A DNA stretch of 64,000 nt, from assembly GCF_000426345.1 (NCBI RefSeq), contig NZ_AUFE01000010.1, forward strand, positions 1 to 64,000, read 5' to 3'. Both the position numbers and the translations under genes were made by a program. This document shows, in pieces, positions 1-9,717 of this stretch (position 1 is the stretch's first letter; the number at the start of each line of letters is the position of its first letter). Origin of the DNA: Cupriavidus phytohabitans. GTDB lineage: Bacteria; Pseudomonadota; Gammaproteobacteria; Burkholderiales; Burkholderiaceae. The notes beneath the pieces are model-generated. The model saw only the letters and a list, made by a program, of their open reading frames with translations. It was not told the DNA's origin and did no database searches.

Positions 1-314
1 GAGAGCTGGACAAGTGGATGCGTCACCGGCTGCGAGCCATCCAGCTCAAGCACTGGCGCCGTGGTCGGGTCATTTACCGAGAGTTGCGTGCCCTGGGTGC
101 TACAGCTGACGCCGCCAGGCAAGTAGCGGCGAGTGGCCGGTGCTGGTGGCGCAACAGCGGGGACTCGCTGAACCGAGTCCTGACCATCGCCTACTTCGAT
201 CAGTTGGGCATGCCCCGCCTCACTTAACCTCAACCTCTCGAACCGCCCGGTGCGGACCCGCATGCCGGGTGGTGTGGCAGGGGCGCAGCCAGTGCGGCTG
301 CCCCCTATGCCGAT
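1..314 (+). mobile_element. 3' end of a group II intron (truncated by the window edge)
   Basis: The end of an intron-encoded maturase is followed by the folded 3' end of a group II intron. A domain V-like hairpin is directly visible: 242-250 pairs with 265-273 (one G-U), then 251-255 pairs with 258-262, with a TG bulge at 263-264. A domain VI-like hairpin follows, with 280-283 pairing with 302-305 and 285-290 pairing with 296-301. Bacterial group II introns end in AY, so the splice junction is probably at about 314 (ending CCGAT). The 5' part lies outside the window. The intron sits just upstream of asd, apparently between genes. Confidence 0.85.
3..227 (+). CDS. Group II intron reverse transcriptase/maturase, C-terminal fragment (5' end outside window)
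   Basis: The open frame enters from the left edge and encodes 74 residues that match the C-terminal maturase-specific region of bacterial group II intron proteins. Recognisable stretches are ELDKW-R-RLRAIQLK-W, then RELRALGA, then WWRNSG and finally LTIAYFDQLGMPRL. In this family the protein copies the intron into DNA and helps the RNA splice. The reverse transcriptase fingers and palm domains would lie upstream of the window, so activity cannot be judged here. The frame ends normally just before the intron's domain V hairpin, which is the usual arrangement for an intron-encoded protein. Confidence 0.88.
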   Translation, partial: ELDKWMRHRLRAIQLKHWRRGRVIYRELRALGATADAARQVAASGRCWWRNSGDSLNRVLTIAYFDQLGMPRLT

Positions 315-592
315 ATTTGTCCCCGATTTCCACGCTGCGGCAGCGCCGCAAAATCGTGTAGACTCTGCGAATGGCCCGATTTTCCCAGTCCACCCTGACT
401 GCTGTTGTCGCCCTGACCGCCACCCGCGGCCCGGTCGGCACGATTTCGCTCGGCCAGACCGCAACGACGATTAAAACCATTATTAAAACCGCGATCGCCT
501 AGATCCGTTCGTCGTGCCTGCCCGTCTTCCCCGCGCAGCCACGCCGGGCGAGGAAAATGGCGGGGAAGTAAAAATCACATCCGAGGTAAATC
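315..592. other. Intergenic region between the intron and asd
   Basis: No convincing gene is seen. There is a GC hairpin at 337-349 (GCGGC, three-base loop, GCCGC) followed by AAAATCG. A 43-codon open frame at 371-502 starts with ATG, but it has no clear ribosome binding site and matches no family I know. The asd ribosome binding site GAGG lies near 582-585. Confidence 0.5.
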
Positions 593-1729
593 ATGATTGT
601 AGGTCTCGTCGGTTGGCGGGGTATGGTCGGCAGCGTCCTGATGCAGCGCATGCAGGAAGAGCGTGATTTCGACCACATCGAGCCCGTCTTCTTCAGCACG
701 TCCAACGCCGGCGGCAAGGCGCCCGCCATGGCCAAGAACGAAACCACGCTCAAGGATGCCAACGACATCGAGGCACTGAAGAAGTGCGACGTGGTGCTGA
801 CCGCCCAGGGCGGCGACTACACCAACGAGGTCTTCCCCAAGCTGCGCGAGGCGGGCTGGAAGGGCTACTGGATCGACGCGGCCTCGTCGCTGCGCATGAA
901 GGACGATGCCATCATCGTGCTGGATCCGGTCAACCAGGGTGTGATCAAGGATGCCCTGTCCAAGGGCGTGAAGAATTTCGTCGGCGGCAACTGCACGGTC
1001 AGCTGCATGCTGATGGGCCTGGGCGGCCTGTTCCAGGCCGACCTGGTCGAGTGGATGACCTCAATGACTTACCAGGCCGCCTCGGGCGGCGGTGCGCAGC
1101 ACATGCGCGAGCTGCTGACCCAGTTCGGCACGCTGAATGCGTCGGTCAAGTCGCTGCTGGATAACCCGGCCTCGGCCATCCTGGAAATCGACCGTACCAT
1201 CCTGGCAACCCAGCACGGCCTGTCCGCCGAGGAAACCAGGCAGTTCGGCGTGCCGCTGGCCGGCAACCTGATTCCCTGGATCGACAAGGACCTGGGCAAC
1301 GGCCAGTCGCGCGAGGAGTGGAAGGGCGGCGCCGAAACCAACAAGATCCTGGGCCGCGGCGAAGGCTTCCTGGGCGCGACCGGTGCCACGCCGATCGCCG
1401 TGGACGGCCTGTGCGTGCGGATCGGTGCCATGCGTTGCCACTCGCAGGCGCTGACCATCAAGCTGCGCCGCGACGTGCCGCTGGACGAGATCGAAGGCAT
1501 GCTGGCTGCCCACAACCGCTGGGCCAAGGTGGTGCCGAATACCCGTGAAGCCAGCATGACCGACCTGACCCCGGCGGCCGTGACCGGCACGCTGACGATC
1601 CCGGTCGGCCGCCTGCGCAAGATGCAGATGGGCGGCGAGTACCTGTCGGCATTCACGGTCGGCGACCAGCTGCTGTGGGGTGCGGCCGAGCCGCTGCGCC
1701 GCATGCTGCATATCCTGATCGAATCCTGA
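593..1729 (+). CDS. asd: Aspartate-semialdehyde dehydrogenase
   Basis: It reduces aspartyl phosphate to aspartate semialdehyde with NADPH, at the branch point to lysine/diaminopimelate, methionine and threonine. The 378-residue length is normal for the proteobacterial enzyme. The N-terminal nucleotide-binding loop [11 protein letters not shown] is at residues 4-14, and the catalytic cysteine is C134 in GGNCTVS. The ATG at 593 follows a GAGG ribosome binding site. The gene is followed by a strong hairpin at 1790-1813. In relatives asd lies directly after leuB, so the intron end at its 5' side probably marks an insertion between these two genes. Confidence 0.96.
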   Translation: MIVGLVGWRGMVGSVLMQRMQEERDFDHIEPVFFSTSNAGGKAPAMAKNETTLKDANDIEALKKCDVVLTAQGGDYTNEVFPKLREAGWKGYWIDAASSLRMKDDAIIVLDPVNQGVIKDALSKGVKNFVGGNCTVSCMLMGLGGLFQADLVEWMTSMTYQAASGGGAQHMRELLTQFGTLNASVKSLLDNPASAILEIDRTILATQHGLSAEETRQFGVPLAGNLIPWIDKDLGNGQSREEWKGGAETNKILGRGEGFLGATGATPIAVDGLCVRIGAMRCHSQALTIKLRRDVPLDEIEGMLAAHNRWAKVVPNTREASMTDLTPAAVTGTLTIPVGRLRKMQMGGEYLSAFTVGDQLLWGAAEPLRRMLHILIES

Positions 1730-1789
1730 TGGGAAGCTGCCTGGTTGCGGCCGTTGCAGCCAGGCAACAGAAAAGACCGCTTTGCCGAC

Positions 1790-1825
1790 AACGCCGCGCC
1801 CACGCGCGGCGTTGTTGTATCCGGG
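1790..1825 (+). terminator. Rho-independent terminator after asd
   Basis: A perfect 10-bp inverted repeat, AACGCCGCGC at 1790-1799 and GCGCGGCGTT at 1804-1813, has a four-base loop and is followed by a moderately T-rich stretch, GTTGTAT. It separates asd from fimV. Confidence 0.7.
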
Positions 1826-2004
1826 CGCCTATTTTCCCGGGCGATGCGTCACAATACGCCGGCATGCGCCCCGGTCCGCAGGGATCGGCGCCTGCGCGCC
1901 GGCTGGTCAAGGGGTGCAGTCAGAATGCCCCGCCAGCCTGCCGGACCTGTCTATGGGGTCGGTTTGTCGATGTATATCGCTACTAAAACATAACGGAGCA
2001 TAAG

Positions 2005-4854
2005 GTGAGTGTGAGCCAACATCGCCGGAAAGATGCGCCTACTGCCCGTCAGCGCTGGTCAACGCTGGCCGTCACGGCACTGGGCCTGCTGCTTGCGCAG
2101 CCGGCCGCATATGCCGCGGGGTTCGGGCAATTGCGGGTTCAGTCGAATCTGGGGCAGCCGCTGCAGGCTGAGATCGACATCAGCGGAGTCACGCCCGAAG
2201 AGGCCTCCGGGCTGAACGTCAGGCTGGCGTCGCCGGGGGCGTACGCGGCGGCGGGGCTGACCTACCAGCCCGCGGTCAGCTCGCTGCGCCTGGAGATCGA
2301 GCGCCGTCCCAACGGCAGCTATGTCGCCAAGGTCCGTTCGACGCAGCCGATCAGCGAGCCGTTCGTCGACATCCTGGTCGACATGAGCTGGTCCAGCGGC
2401 AAGGTGTCGCGCGCCTACACATTCCTGCTTGACCCCGCCGGGGCCAAGCCATCCAACGAAACCTACTCGCCGTCGACGGTGGTGCAGGCGGCAACGCCCG
2501 ACGCCTCGCCCGCCACCGCGCCACAGCCCGCGGCTGCCGCGGCGCCGCAAGCGGCCGCACAGGAAGCGGCGCCTGCCGCCGAGTCCGCCCGTCCGGCAGC
2601 GCCCGTGCGCCCCGCACGGCAGGCCAGGCGCGCGCCGTCGGCGGCGCCCGCAGCCAGCGCCGACGTGGCACCCGGCGGTGGCTATACCGTCAAGCGCGGC
2701 GATACGCTGTATGGGATTGCCGGCGAGGCCGTACAGGGCGCCGAATCGGTGTCGCTGGACCAGATGCTGGTCGCGCTCTACCGCAACAATCCCAACGCCT
2801 TTATCGGCGGCAACATGAACCGGCTGCGCAGCGGCGCGGTGCTGCAGGTGCCGACCCAGCAACAGGCACAGTCCGTCACGCCCAAGGCCGCGCGCCGCGA
2901 GGTGGTCGCGCGCACGCAGGGCTTCGACGCCTATCGCAGCCGCCTGGCGAGCGCTGCGGCGGCCAAGTCGGTCGAGCCCGACAGCGGCCGCCAGCAGTCC
3001 GGCAACGTGACGGCGCGCGTGCAGGAACAGGCAGCCCCGACCGATGGTCCGCGCGACGAACTGAAACTGAGCAAGGCCGAGCGGGGCGCGCAGGCCGATG
3101 CCGCCGCCAAGGCCGAAGCCAATGTCGCGCGCGATCGCCAGGTCAAGGAAGCCGAGGCGCGGCTGGCGCAGCTGGAAAAGAATATCGGCGACATGCAGAA
3201 GCTGCTCGAGCTGAAGAACGCCGAGATCGCCAAGCTGGGCCAGGCCAACCAGGCGGCGCTGGCCGACAAGGAAAAGGAAAAGGAAAAGGCGGCCGCGGTG
3301 GCCAAGCCTGAAGCAGCCGCGCCGAACGTGGTGGCTGCCCAGGCGCCCAAGGCCACTGCCGCAGAACCGGCCGCAGCGGCGGCAACTGCCGCCGCCGCAG
3401 TGCCCGATGCCGCCAGTGGCGCCGCGGCGGCAGCGCCCGCCGTGGCCGCCGCCGAGGCTTCGGCGCCGCAGGCTGCTGCAGCGGCTGCCGCGCCGGCATC
3501 GGCCCCCGCAGCCAAGCCGGCGCCGCCTGTGGTGGCGCAGCCCGCACCGGTGCAGGAGCCGTCGTTCCTCGACGGCCTGCTGGCCAACCCGATGCTGCTG
3601 CCCGGCGGCGGCCTGCTAGTGGCGCTGCTCGGCGTCTACGCGATCTATCGCCGTCGCCAGCAGCAGAAGCAGGGCGAGGCGACCGGCTTCGGCGACAGCA
3701 TCCTGTCGCAGGAAAGCACGGTGATGGCCGGCTCCAATTCGCTGTTCGGCGCCGCCGGCGGCCAGAGTGTCGACACCTCGCAGCACAGCGTGTTCGGTGC
3801 CGATTTCCGCATCGGCAACAACACGCCGGAAGCCAACGAGGTCGATCCGATCGCCGAGGCCGAGGTCTATATCGCCTATGGGCGCGATGTGCAGGCGGAG
3901 GAAATCCTGCGCGAAGCCCTGGAGAAAAACCCGGAGCAGCAGCCGGTGCGGCTCAAGCTCCTGGAGATTTACAGCAACAGACAGGATGTGGAAGGTTTCC
4001 GCGTGATAGCAGAAGAAATGTTCGCCCAGACCGGCGGACACAGTGCGGAATGGCTGAAGGCAGCAGAAATGGGGCGTGCGCTCGAGCCGGGCAACGCGAT
4101 GTACCTGGCGGTGACGCCGGAGGTCGCGGGTCCGGATACGGCCTCGCTGGCGACGGACCAGTGGCGCACGCAGGACCCGTCGCAGGATCCGGCTTCGATC
4201 CCGCGACTCGAGCCCTCGCTGGGCGACCTGGCGTTGCCGCTGGACGCCTTCCCGGCGCCCGCGGCGGGCGACCCGATCGTGGCGCCGGCGTCGGCGGCCA
4301 TGGTGTTCGGTGCGGATTCGGACCCGACCGAGCCGGCCGTGCGCCTGGATGGCGGACTGCACCTGGATTTCCCGGCCCGCGCCGGCGATCCGCTGGCCGA
4401 CCCGCTGGCTGACCCGCTGGCTGACGATAGGGACGTGCCGCGCCTGGATACGCCGACCCGCTCGCGCCCGCTGGAGTTCGACATGTCGGGCCTGTCGCTG
4501 GACCTGGGCAGTGATCCGTCGGCCACCGGGGGCTCGCCGGGCGCGGCGGACGAAGCTTTCGCCCCGCTGCCTGCGACGACCCTGCTGCGCGACGGCAAGC
4601 TGGCCGCGCCGATCGACCTGTCGCGCGTGCCGGACGAAACCAATCCCGACACGGCCCGCGGCGTTTCGCCCAGCACGCTGTCGACCGATGGCGTCGACGG
4701 CGGCCGCGACATGCAGATCAAGCTGGACCTGGCACGCGCCTATATCGAAATCGGCGACAAGGAAGGGGCCCGCGAGCTGCTGCAGGAAGTGGTCGAGCAG
4801 TCGCAGGACCCGCTGCAGGCCGAGGCCCGTTCGCTGCTGCTGGAAGTGGCCTGA
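2005..4854 (+). CDS. fimV: FimV/HubP-family polar landmark protein
   Basis: This is a 949-residue membrane protein of the FimV family, which in relatives organises the cell pole and supports type IV pilus assembly and twitching. A signal peptide spans about residues 18-38. A LysM peptidoglycan-binding domain is at about 224-280 (YTVKRGDTLYGIAG). A charged coiled coil is at 365-420, followed by long Ala/Pro-rich linkers and a membrane span at 527-550 ending in YRRRQQQ. The cytoplasmic part has a TPR-like segment at 612-675, a DPLA tandem repeat near 795, and the conserved FimV C-terminal motif at 902-949. The start is the GTG at 2005, preceded by CGGAG; the next GTG two codons later is a less likely alternative. 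Confidence 0.93.
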   Translation: MSVSQHRRKDAPTARQRWSTLAVTALGLLLAQPAAYAAGFGQLRVQSNLGQPLQAEIDISGVTPEEASGLNVRLASPGAYAAAGLTYQPAVSSLRLEIERRPNGSYVAKVRSTQPISEPFVDILVDMSWSSGKVSRAYTFLLDPAGAKPSNETYSPSTVVQAATPDASPATAPQPAAAAAPQAAAQEAAPAAESARPAAPVRPARQARRAPSAAPAASADVAPGGGYTVKRGDTLYGIAGEAVQGAESVSLDQMLVALYRNNPNAFIGGNMNRLRSGAVLQVPTQQQAQSVTPKAARREVVARTQGFDAYRSRLASAAAAKSVEPDSGRQQSGNVTARVQEQAAPTDGPRDELKLSKAERGAQADAAAKAEANVARDRQVKEAEARLAQLEKNIGDMQKLLELKNAEIAKLGQANQAALADKEKEKEKAAAVAKPEAAAPNVVAAQAPKATAAEPAAAAATAAAAVPDAASGAAAAAPAVAAAEASAPQAAAAAAAPASAPAAKPAPPVVAQPAPVQEPSFLDGLLANPMLLPGGGLLVALLGVYAIYRRRQQQKQGEATGFGDSILSQESTVMAGSNSLFGAAGGQSVDTSQHSVFGADFRIGNNTPEANEVDPIAEAEVYIAYGRDVQAEEILREALEKNPEQQPVRLKLLEIYSNRQDVEGFRVIAEEMFAQTGGHSAEWLKAAEMGRALEPGNAMYLAVTPEVAGPDTASLATDQWRTQDPSQDPASIPRLEPSLGDLALPLDAFPAPAAGDPIVAPASAAMVFGADSDPTEPAVRLDGGLHLDFPARAGDPLADPLADPLADDRDVPRLDTPTRSRPLEFDMSGLSLDLGSDPSATGGSPGAADEAFAPLPATTLLRDGKLAAPIDLSRVPDETNPDTARGVSPSTLSTDGVDGGRDMQIKLDLARAYIEIGDKEGARELLQEVVEQSQDPLQAEARSLLLEVA

Positions 4855-4902
4855 GCTATCATTGACGGTCCGCCGCGGCACGCGCTGCCGCGGCATGAAG
4901 CG

Positions 4903-4939
4903 ATGCGCCGGAAGCGTCCCTTCCGGCGCATTTGCTTTT
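4903..4939 (+). terminator. Rho-independent terminator after fimV
   Basis: ATGCGCCGGAA at 4903-4913 pairs perfectly with TTCCGGCGCAT at 4921-4931 across a seven-base loop, followed by TTGCTTTT. Confidence 0.82.
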
Positions 4940-4982
4940 CCGGCGCGCATTGCCTGCCCGCCGCCATGCTTTTTCCCGTGAC

Positions 4983-5801
4983 ATGAACCGCATCGCACTT
5001 GGCCTGCACTACGACGGCGCCGCCTTTTCCGGGTGGCAGTCGCAGCCGCACCGCAATACCGTGCAGGATCACCTCGAAGACGCCATCGAGCGCTTCGCCG
5101 GGGTGCGCCTGCTGACCACCGTGGCGGGGCGCACCGATACCGGCGTGCATGCGCTGGGGCAGGTGATCCACCTGGATACCGAGCTGGAACGCGAGTCCTT
5201 TTCCTGGGTGCGTGGCGTCAATGCCTTTCTGCCGCCATCGATCGCGCTGCAGTGGGCGCTGCCGGTCGACGAAGGCTTCCATGCCCGCTTCCTGGCGTAC
5301 GAGCGCATGTATTACTACGCGCTCTACACCGGTCCGCACCGGGTGCCGATGGTTCATGGCCGCGCCGGCTACCAGATGCTGCCACCCGGACAACGGCTCG
5401 ACGTGGACGCCATGCGCGAAGCCGCGGCGTATCTGATCGGCGAGCACGACTTTTCCGCCTTCCGCGCCGCCGAGTGCCAGGCCAAGTCGCCGGTCAAGAC
5501 CATGTATGACGTCACCATCCGCGACGACGGCAACTGGGTGTTCCTGCGCTTTCGCGCCAGCGCCTTCCTGCACCATATGGTGCGCAACCTGATGGGCTGC
5601 CTGGTGGCGGTGGGCCGTCGACGCTACCCGCCGCAATGGCTGGCGCAGGTGCTGGCCGGGCAAGACCGCAAGCTGGCAGCGCCCACGTTCATGCCGGACG
5701 GCCTCTACCTGGTCGGGGTCAAGTATCCTGATGCTTACCCGATCCCCGCGGCCGACCCATCCGCGAGCTTGTTCCATGGAGTGTTTGATGACGCAGCCTG
5801 A
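4983..5801 (+). CDS. truA: tRNA pseudouridine(38-40) synthase
   Basis: It converts uridines 38, 39 and 40 in the tRNA anticodon stem to pseudouridine. The protein is 272 residues, which is normal. The catalytic aspartate is D52 in the signature [10 protein letters not shown], and the second conserved block HHMVRNLMG lies near residue 200. The frame is open further upstream to a TTG at 4932, but that would start inside the fimV terminator and add an unconserved tail, so the ATG at 4983 ([12 protein letters not shown]) is chosen. Its last 14 bases overlap trpF. Confidence 0.95.
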   Translation: MNRIALGLHYDGAAFSGWQSQPHRNTVQDHLEDAIERFAGVRLLTTVAGRTDTGVHALGQVIHLDTELERESFSWVRGVNAFLPPSIALQWALPVDEGFHARFLAYERMYYYALYTGPHRVPMVHGRAGYQMLPPGQRLDVDAMREAAAYLIGEHDFSAFRAAECQAKSPVKTMYDVTIRDDGNWVFLRFRASAFLHHMVRNLMGCLVAVGRRRYPPQWLAQVLAGQDRKLAAPTFMPDGLYLVGVKYPDAYPIPAADPSASLFHGVFDDAA

Positions 5802-6510
5802 GGGCAGTCCGGTGCACCTGCCGCAGCGTACCCGCATCAAGATCTGCGGCCTGACCCGCGAGGACGACGTGCGCGCCGCCGTCGATGCCGGCGCGGACGC
5901 GATCGGGCTGGTGTTCTACCCGAAGAGCCCGCGCTACGTCGAGGTGGCGCAAGCCGCGGCGCTGGCCGAGGCCGCCGGGCCGTTCGTCGCGGTGACAGGC
6001 CTGTTCGTCAACGCCGAACTGGAAGACATTGCCCACGTGGCGGAGCGTGTGCCGTTGACGCTGCTGCAGCTGCACGGCGACGAAACCCCGCAGTTCTGCA
6101 CCCAGGCCGCGCAGCGCTGCCGGCTGCCGTTCCTGCGCGCCGCCCGTGTCCGTCCGGGGCTCGATTTGGTAGAATTTGCCGATCAATACCGTGATGCCGC
6201 TGCCTTGCTGCTCGATGCCTTCGTCGAAGGCTACGGCGGTGGCGGCCACGTCTTCGACTGGACCCTGATTCCTCCGGCATGGCTTCCGCCCAATCCTCCG
6301 GTTACGGCAACCGGCAACCCGAACGCAAGCGGCGCTCCTCGCATCGTTTTGAGTGGTGGGTTGAACGCGCAAAACGTCGCTGGCGCGATTGAACGCGTGC
6401 GGCCCTACGCTGTGGACGTCAGCAGCGGGGTAGAGGCCGCCAAGGGCGTGAAAGACCACGCCCGCATTGCCGAGTTCGTGCGCGCTGTCCGCAGCGCCGA
6501 GGCCGGATGA
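5788..6510 (+). CDS. trpF: Phosphoribosylanthranilate isomerase
   Basis: It catalyses the third step of tryptophan synthesis, an Amadori rearrangement of phosphoribosylanthranilate. The protein is a 240-residue TIM barrel. The catalytic cysteine is in KICGLT near the N terminus and the general-acid aspartate is in [14 protein letters not shown] and VDVSSGVE form the phosphate-binding end. There is an extended loop ([10 protein letters not shown] and following) before LSGGL. ATG 5788 is chosen over ATG 5776 because GGAG at 5778-5781 is well spaced for it. It overlaps the end of truA, which suggests coupled translation. Confidence 0.95.
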   Translation: MTQPEGSPVHLPQRTRIKICGLTREDDVRAAVDAGADAIGLVFYPKSPRYVEVAQAAALAEAAGPFVAVTGLFVNAELEDIAHVAERVPLTLLQLHGDETPQFCTQAAQRCRLPFLRAARVRPGLDLVEFADQYRDAAALLLDAFVEGYGGGGHVFDWTLIPPAWLPPNPPVTATGNPNASGAPRIVLSGGLNAQNVAGAIERVRPYAVDVSSGVEAAKGVKDHARIAEFVRAVRSAEAG

Positions 6511-6635
6511 GCCGGATCGAAGCCCGATCCCTTGCCCACCCCGTGTGGGCCGCTTCAAGGCGGCCATCGCGCACACCCAGTCAACTACGCGCCCTTGCCG
6601 GCCAAGGCAAGGCCGCTGTTCCGAAGAGCCTAGAC

Positions 6636-7829
6636 ATGTACGACCTGCCCGATTCCCGTGGCCATTTCGGCCCCTATGGCGGCACCTTCGTTTCCGAGAC
6701 GCTGGTCCACGCGCTGGACGAGCTGCGCGAAGCCTATGCGCACTACCAGAAGGACCCGGAGTTCGATGCCGAATTCCGTCGCGAGCTGAAGCACTTCGTC
6801 GGCCGCCCGTCGCCGATCTACCACGCGCAGCGCTGGAGCGAGACGCTCGGCGGCGCGCAGATCTACTTCAAGCGCGAAGACCTGAACCACACCGGCGCGC
6901 ACAAGATCAACAACGTCATCGGCCAGGCGCTGCTGGCCAAGCGCATGGGCAAGCCGCGCGTGATCGCCGAGACCGGGGCGGGGCAGCATGGCGTGGCCAC
7001 GGCCACCATCGCCGCCCGCTTCGGCATGGAGTGCGTGGTCTACATGGGCGCCGAGGACGTCAAGCGCCAGGCCGCCAACGTCTACCGCATGAAGCTGCTG
7101 GGCGCGACCGTGGTGCCGGTGGAAAGCGGCTCGCGCACGCTCAAGGACGCGCTCAATGAAGCCATGCGCGACTGGGTCACCAACGTCGAGAACACCTTCT
7201 ACATCATCGGCACCGTGGCCGGCCCGCACCCGTACCCGATGATGGTGCGCGACTTCCAGTGCGTGATCGGCGAGGAAGCCAAGGTGCAGATGCCAGAGAT
7301 GACGGGCCGCCAGCCGGATGCCGTGATCGCCTGCGTGGGCGGCGGCTCCAATGCCATGGGCATCTTCTACCCGTACATCGAGCACCAGGACGTGCAACTG
7401 ATCGGCGTGGAAGCCGCCGGCGACGGCCTGGACACCGGCCGCCACGCGGCTGCGCTGATCGGTGGTTCGCCGGGCGTGCTGCACGGCAACCGCACCTATC
7501 TGCTGCAGGACGACAACGGCCAGATCATCGAGACGCATTCGGTCTCGGCCGGCCTGGACTACCCTGGCGTCGGCCCGGAGCACGCCTGGCTCAAGGACAG
7601 CGGCCGCGCGCAGTACGTGCCGATCACCGACGAGGAAGCGCTCAAGGCCTTCCACGACTGCTGCCGCATCGAGGGCATCATCCCGGCGCTGGAGTCGAGC
7701 CACGCGATCGCCTATGCCTGCAAGCTGGCACCGACGCTGCCCAAGGACAAGCTGCTGCTGGTGAACCTGTCCGGACGCGGCGACAAGGACATGCATACCG
7801 TGGCCGAGCGCGCGGGGCTCAAGCTCTGA
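6636..7829 (+). CDS. trpB: Tryptophan synthase beta chain
   Basis: It joins indole and serine to make tryptophan, using pyridoxal phosphate, in an alpha2-beta2 complex with TrpA. The protein is 397 residues. The cofactor lysine is K90 in HTGAHKINN, followed by the AETGAGQHG motif and the phosphate-binding GGGSNA. The frame is open back to 6507, but only the ATG at 6636 ([16 protein letters not shown]) fits the family. Its stop codon shares one base with the start codon of the DNA methyltransferase that separates it from trpA. Confidence 0.97.
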   Translation: MYDLPDSRGHFGPYGGTFVSETLVHALDELREAYAHYQKDPEFDAEFRRELKHFVGRPSPIYHAQRWSETLGGAQIYFKREDLNHTGAHKINNVIGQALLAKRMGKPRVIAETGAGQHGVATATIAARFGMECVVYMGAEDVKRQAANVYRMKLLGATVVPVESGSRTLKDALNEAMRDWVTNVENTFYIIGTVAGPHPYPMMVRDFQCVIGEEAKVQMPEMTGRQPDAVIACVGGGSNAMGIFYPYIEHQDVQLIGVEAAGDGLDTGRHAAALIGGSPGVLHGNRTYLLQDDNGQIIETHSVSAGLDYPGVGPEHAWLKDSGRAQYVPITDEEALKAFHDCCRIEGIIPALESSHAIAYACKLAPTLPKDKLLLVNLSGRGDKDMHTVAERAGLKL

Positions 7830-8740
7830 TGCGCGCGCTGCCCCACCCCCAGGGCCTCGCCATTGGCGGGGCCGACGCCTTGCCCGGCGCGTCCGGCGCA
7901 CCGCCGCTGCAATTGTTCCAGGAAGACATGTTCGAGGGCATTGCCCGCCTGCCGGACGGCTCGGTCGACCTGATCGTCGCCGACCCGCCGTACGGGCTGG
8001 GCAAGGACTACGGCAATGATTCCGACCTGCTGTCGGGCCAGGCCTACCTGGACTGGTCCGAGCGCTGGATGGATGCGGTCGTGCCCAAGCTCGCGCCCAA
8101 GGGCACGCTCTACCTGTTCTGCACCTGGCAGTATTCGCCGGAGCTGTTCGTGATGCTCAAGCGGCGCCTGACGATGATCAACGAGATCATCTGGGACCGC
8201 CGCGTGCCCAGCATGGGCGGCACCACGCGCAAGTTCTCGTCGGTGCACGATAACATTGGCTTCTTTGCCAAGGCACGCGACTACTACTTCGATCTCGATC
8301 CGGTCCGAATCCCGTACGACCCCGAGACCAAGAAGGCACGCAGCCGTCCGCGCTTCGAGGGCAAGAAGTGGCTGGAGGTGGGCTATAACCCCAAGGACCT
8401 GTGGAGCATTTCGCGCATCCACCGGCAGGATCCCGAACGCGCCAACCACCCGACGCAGAAGCCGCTGGAGATCGTCGAGCGGATGGTGCTGTCGAGCTGC
8501 CCGCCGGGCGGCCTGGTGCTGGACCCGTTCGCGGGCAGCGGCACCACCGCGGTGGCGTGCCTGCGCCACGGCCGGCGCTTTGTCGGCTACGAGATCAACC
8601 CGGAGTACGTGCAGGTGGCGTGCGGGCGCGTGGCCGCTGCCGCGCAAGCCATGCCCGCAATCGAGCCTGACGCCACCCCAACCCTGGCCGCCGCCAACGA
8701 CGACGCCTCGCCGGCGCCGCGGCCTCACCTGATTCCCTGA
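7829..8740 (+). CDS. Orphan DNA methyltransferase, beta class (N6-adenine/N4-cytosine)
   Basis: This is a 303-residue site-specific DNA methyltransferase. The catalytic motif [13 protein letters not shown] starts at residue 52. The target-recognition region follows, with HPTQKP near 207 and the SAM-binding [13 protein letters not shown] at 231-243; the order IV then I defines the beta class. No restriction endonuclease is nearby. TGATG couples it to trpB, and trpA starts one base after its stop, so it is part of the trp operon. From memory, the homologue at this position in Ralstonia and Burkholderia has been linked to GTWWAC methylation. I infer an epigenetic rather than restriction role. 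Confidence 0.9.
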   Translation: MRALPHPQGLAIGGADALPGASGAPPLQLFQEDMFEGIARLPDGSVDLIVADPPYGLGKDYGNDSDLLSGQAYLDWSERWMDAVVPKLAPKGTLYLFCTWQYSPELFVMLKRRLTMINEIIWDRRVPSMGGTTRKFSSVHDNIGFFAKARDYYFDLDPVRIPYDPETKKARSRPRFEGKKWLEVGYNPKDLWSISRIHRQDPERANHPTQKPLEIVERMVLSSCPPGGLVLDPFAGSGTTAVACLRHGRRFVGYEINPEYVQVACGRVAAAAQAMPAIEPDATPTLAAANDDASPAPRPHLIP

Positions 8741-8741
8741 T

Positions 8742-9542
8742 ATGTCCCGTATCCAGAAGACGTTCGCGGCGCTGGCCGCGCAGCAGAAGAAGGGCCTGAT
8801 TCCGTTCATCACCGCCGGTGATCCCGAGCCCGGCCTGACCGTGGCGCTGATGCACGCGCTGGTGGCGGGCGGCGCCGACGTGATCGAGCTGGGCGTGCCG
8901 TTCTCCGACCCGATGGCCGACGGCCCGGTGATCCAGCGCGCCTCCGAGCGCGCGCTGGCGCAGGGCGTGTCACTGACGCAGGTGCTGCAGTGGGTGCGCG
9001 AGTTCCGCCAGGCCAATGCCGAGACCCCGGTGGTGCTGATGGGCTACGCCAACCCGATCGAACGCATGGGCGAAGAGGCCTTTGCCAAGGCCGCGAGCGC
9101 GGCCGGCGTGGATGGCGTGCTGGTGGTCGACTATCCGCCCGAAGAGTGCGAGTCGTTCGCCGCGCTGATGCGCGACAACGGCATGGACCCGATCTTCCTG
9201 CTGGCGCCGACCTCCACCGACGCACGCATCGAGGCCGTGGCCAAGGTCGCCAGCGGCTATCTTTACTATGTCTCGCTCAAGGGCGTGACCGGTTCCGCAT
9301 CGATCGACCTCGACAGCGTGGCCTCGCGCCTGCCGCTGATCAAGCAGCACGCCAACCTGCCGGTCGGCGTGGGCTTCGGCATCCGCGACGCGCAGACCGC
9401 GCGCGCGATCGGCAGCGTGTCCGACGCCGTGGTGATCGGCAGCCGCCTGGTGCAATTGCTGGAAGACACGCCGCGGGAACAGGCCGTCGCCACGCTGCAG
9501 GCGTTTATCGCCGAGATCCGCCAGGCGCTGGACGCGAAGTGA
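8742..9542 (+). CDS. trpA: Tryptophan synthase alpha chain
   Basis: It cleaves indole-3-glycerol phosphate to indole, which is channelled to TrpB. The protein is a 266-residue TIM barrel. Catalytic E49 ([11 protein letters not shown]) and D60 (PMADGP) fall at the same numbers as in E. coli, and the phosphate-binding GVGFGI and VVIGSRLV motifs are present. It begins one base after the stop of the DNA methyltransferase gene, so the methylase is translated within the trp operon. Confidence 0.97.
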   Translation: MSRIQKTFAALAAQQKKGLIPFITAGDPEPGLTVALMHALVAGGADVIELGVPFSDPMADGPVIQRASERALAQGVSLTQVLQWVREFRQANAETPVVLMGYANPIERMGEEAFAKAASAAGVDGVLVVDYPPEECESFAALMRDNGMDPIFLLAPTSTDARIEAVAKVASGYLYYVSLKGVTGSASIDLDSVASRLPLIKQHANLPVGVGFGIRDAQTARAIGSVSDAVVIGSRLVQLLEDTPREQAVATLQAFIAEIRQALDAK

Positions 9543-9717
9543 TCTACTCCAGGCCCGGCGGGCATCGGGAAGTGACCTAATGTGCCTAATTCGCACGCCG
9601 CGCTTCGAGGTCACCGGCCCGCCGTGGTAAATTCGCGGGCTGATTCCCTGCCACCTGCCGAAGTTCGCCCTGACAGAGGGTTTGCCGGCGGCGCGCAGCT
9701 ATCCGAAAGGAGCTTTC

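Noticed and set aside
4932..4982. Longer TruA from TTG 4932
   Set aside because: The start would lie inside the fimV terminator and the added residues are not conserved; ATG 4983 matches the family.
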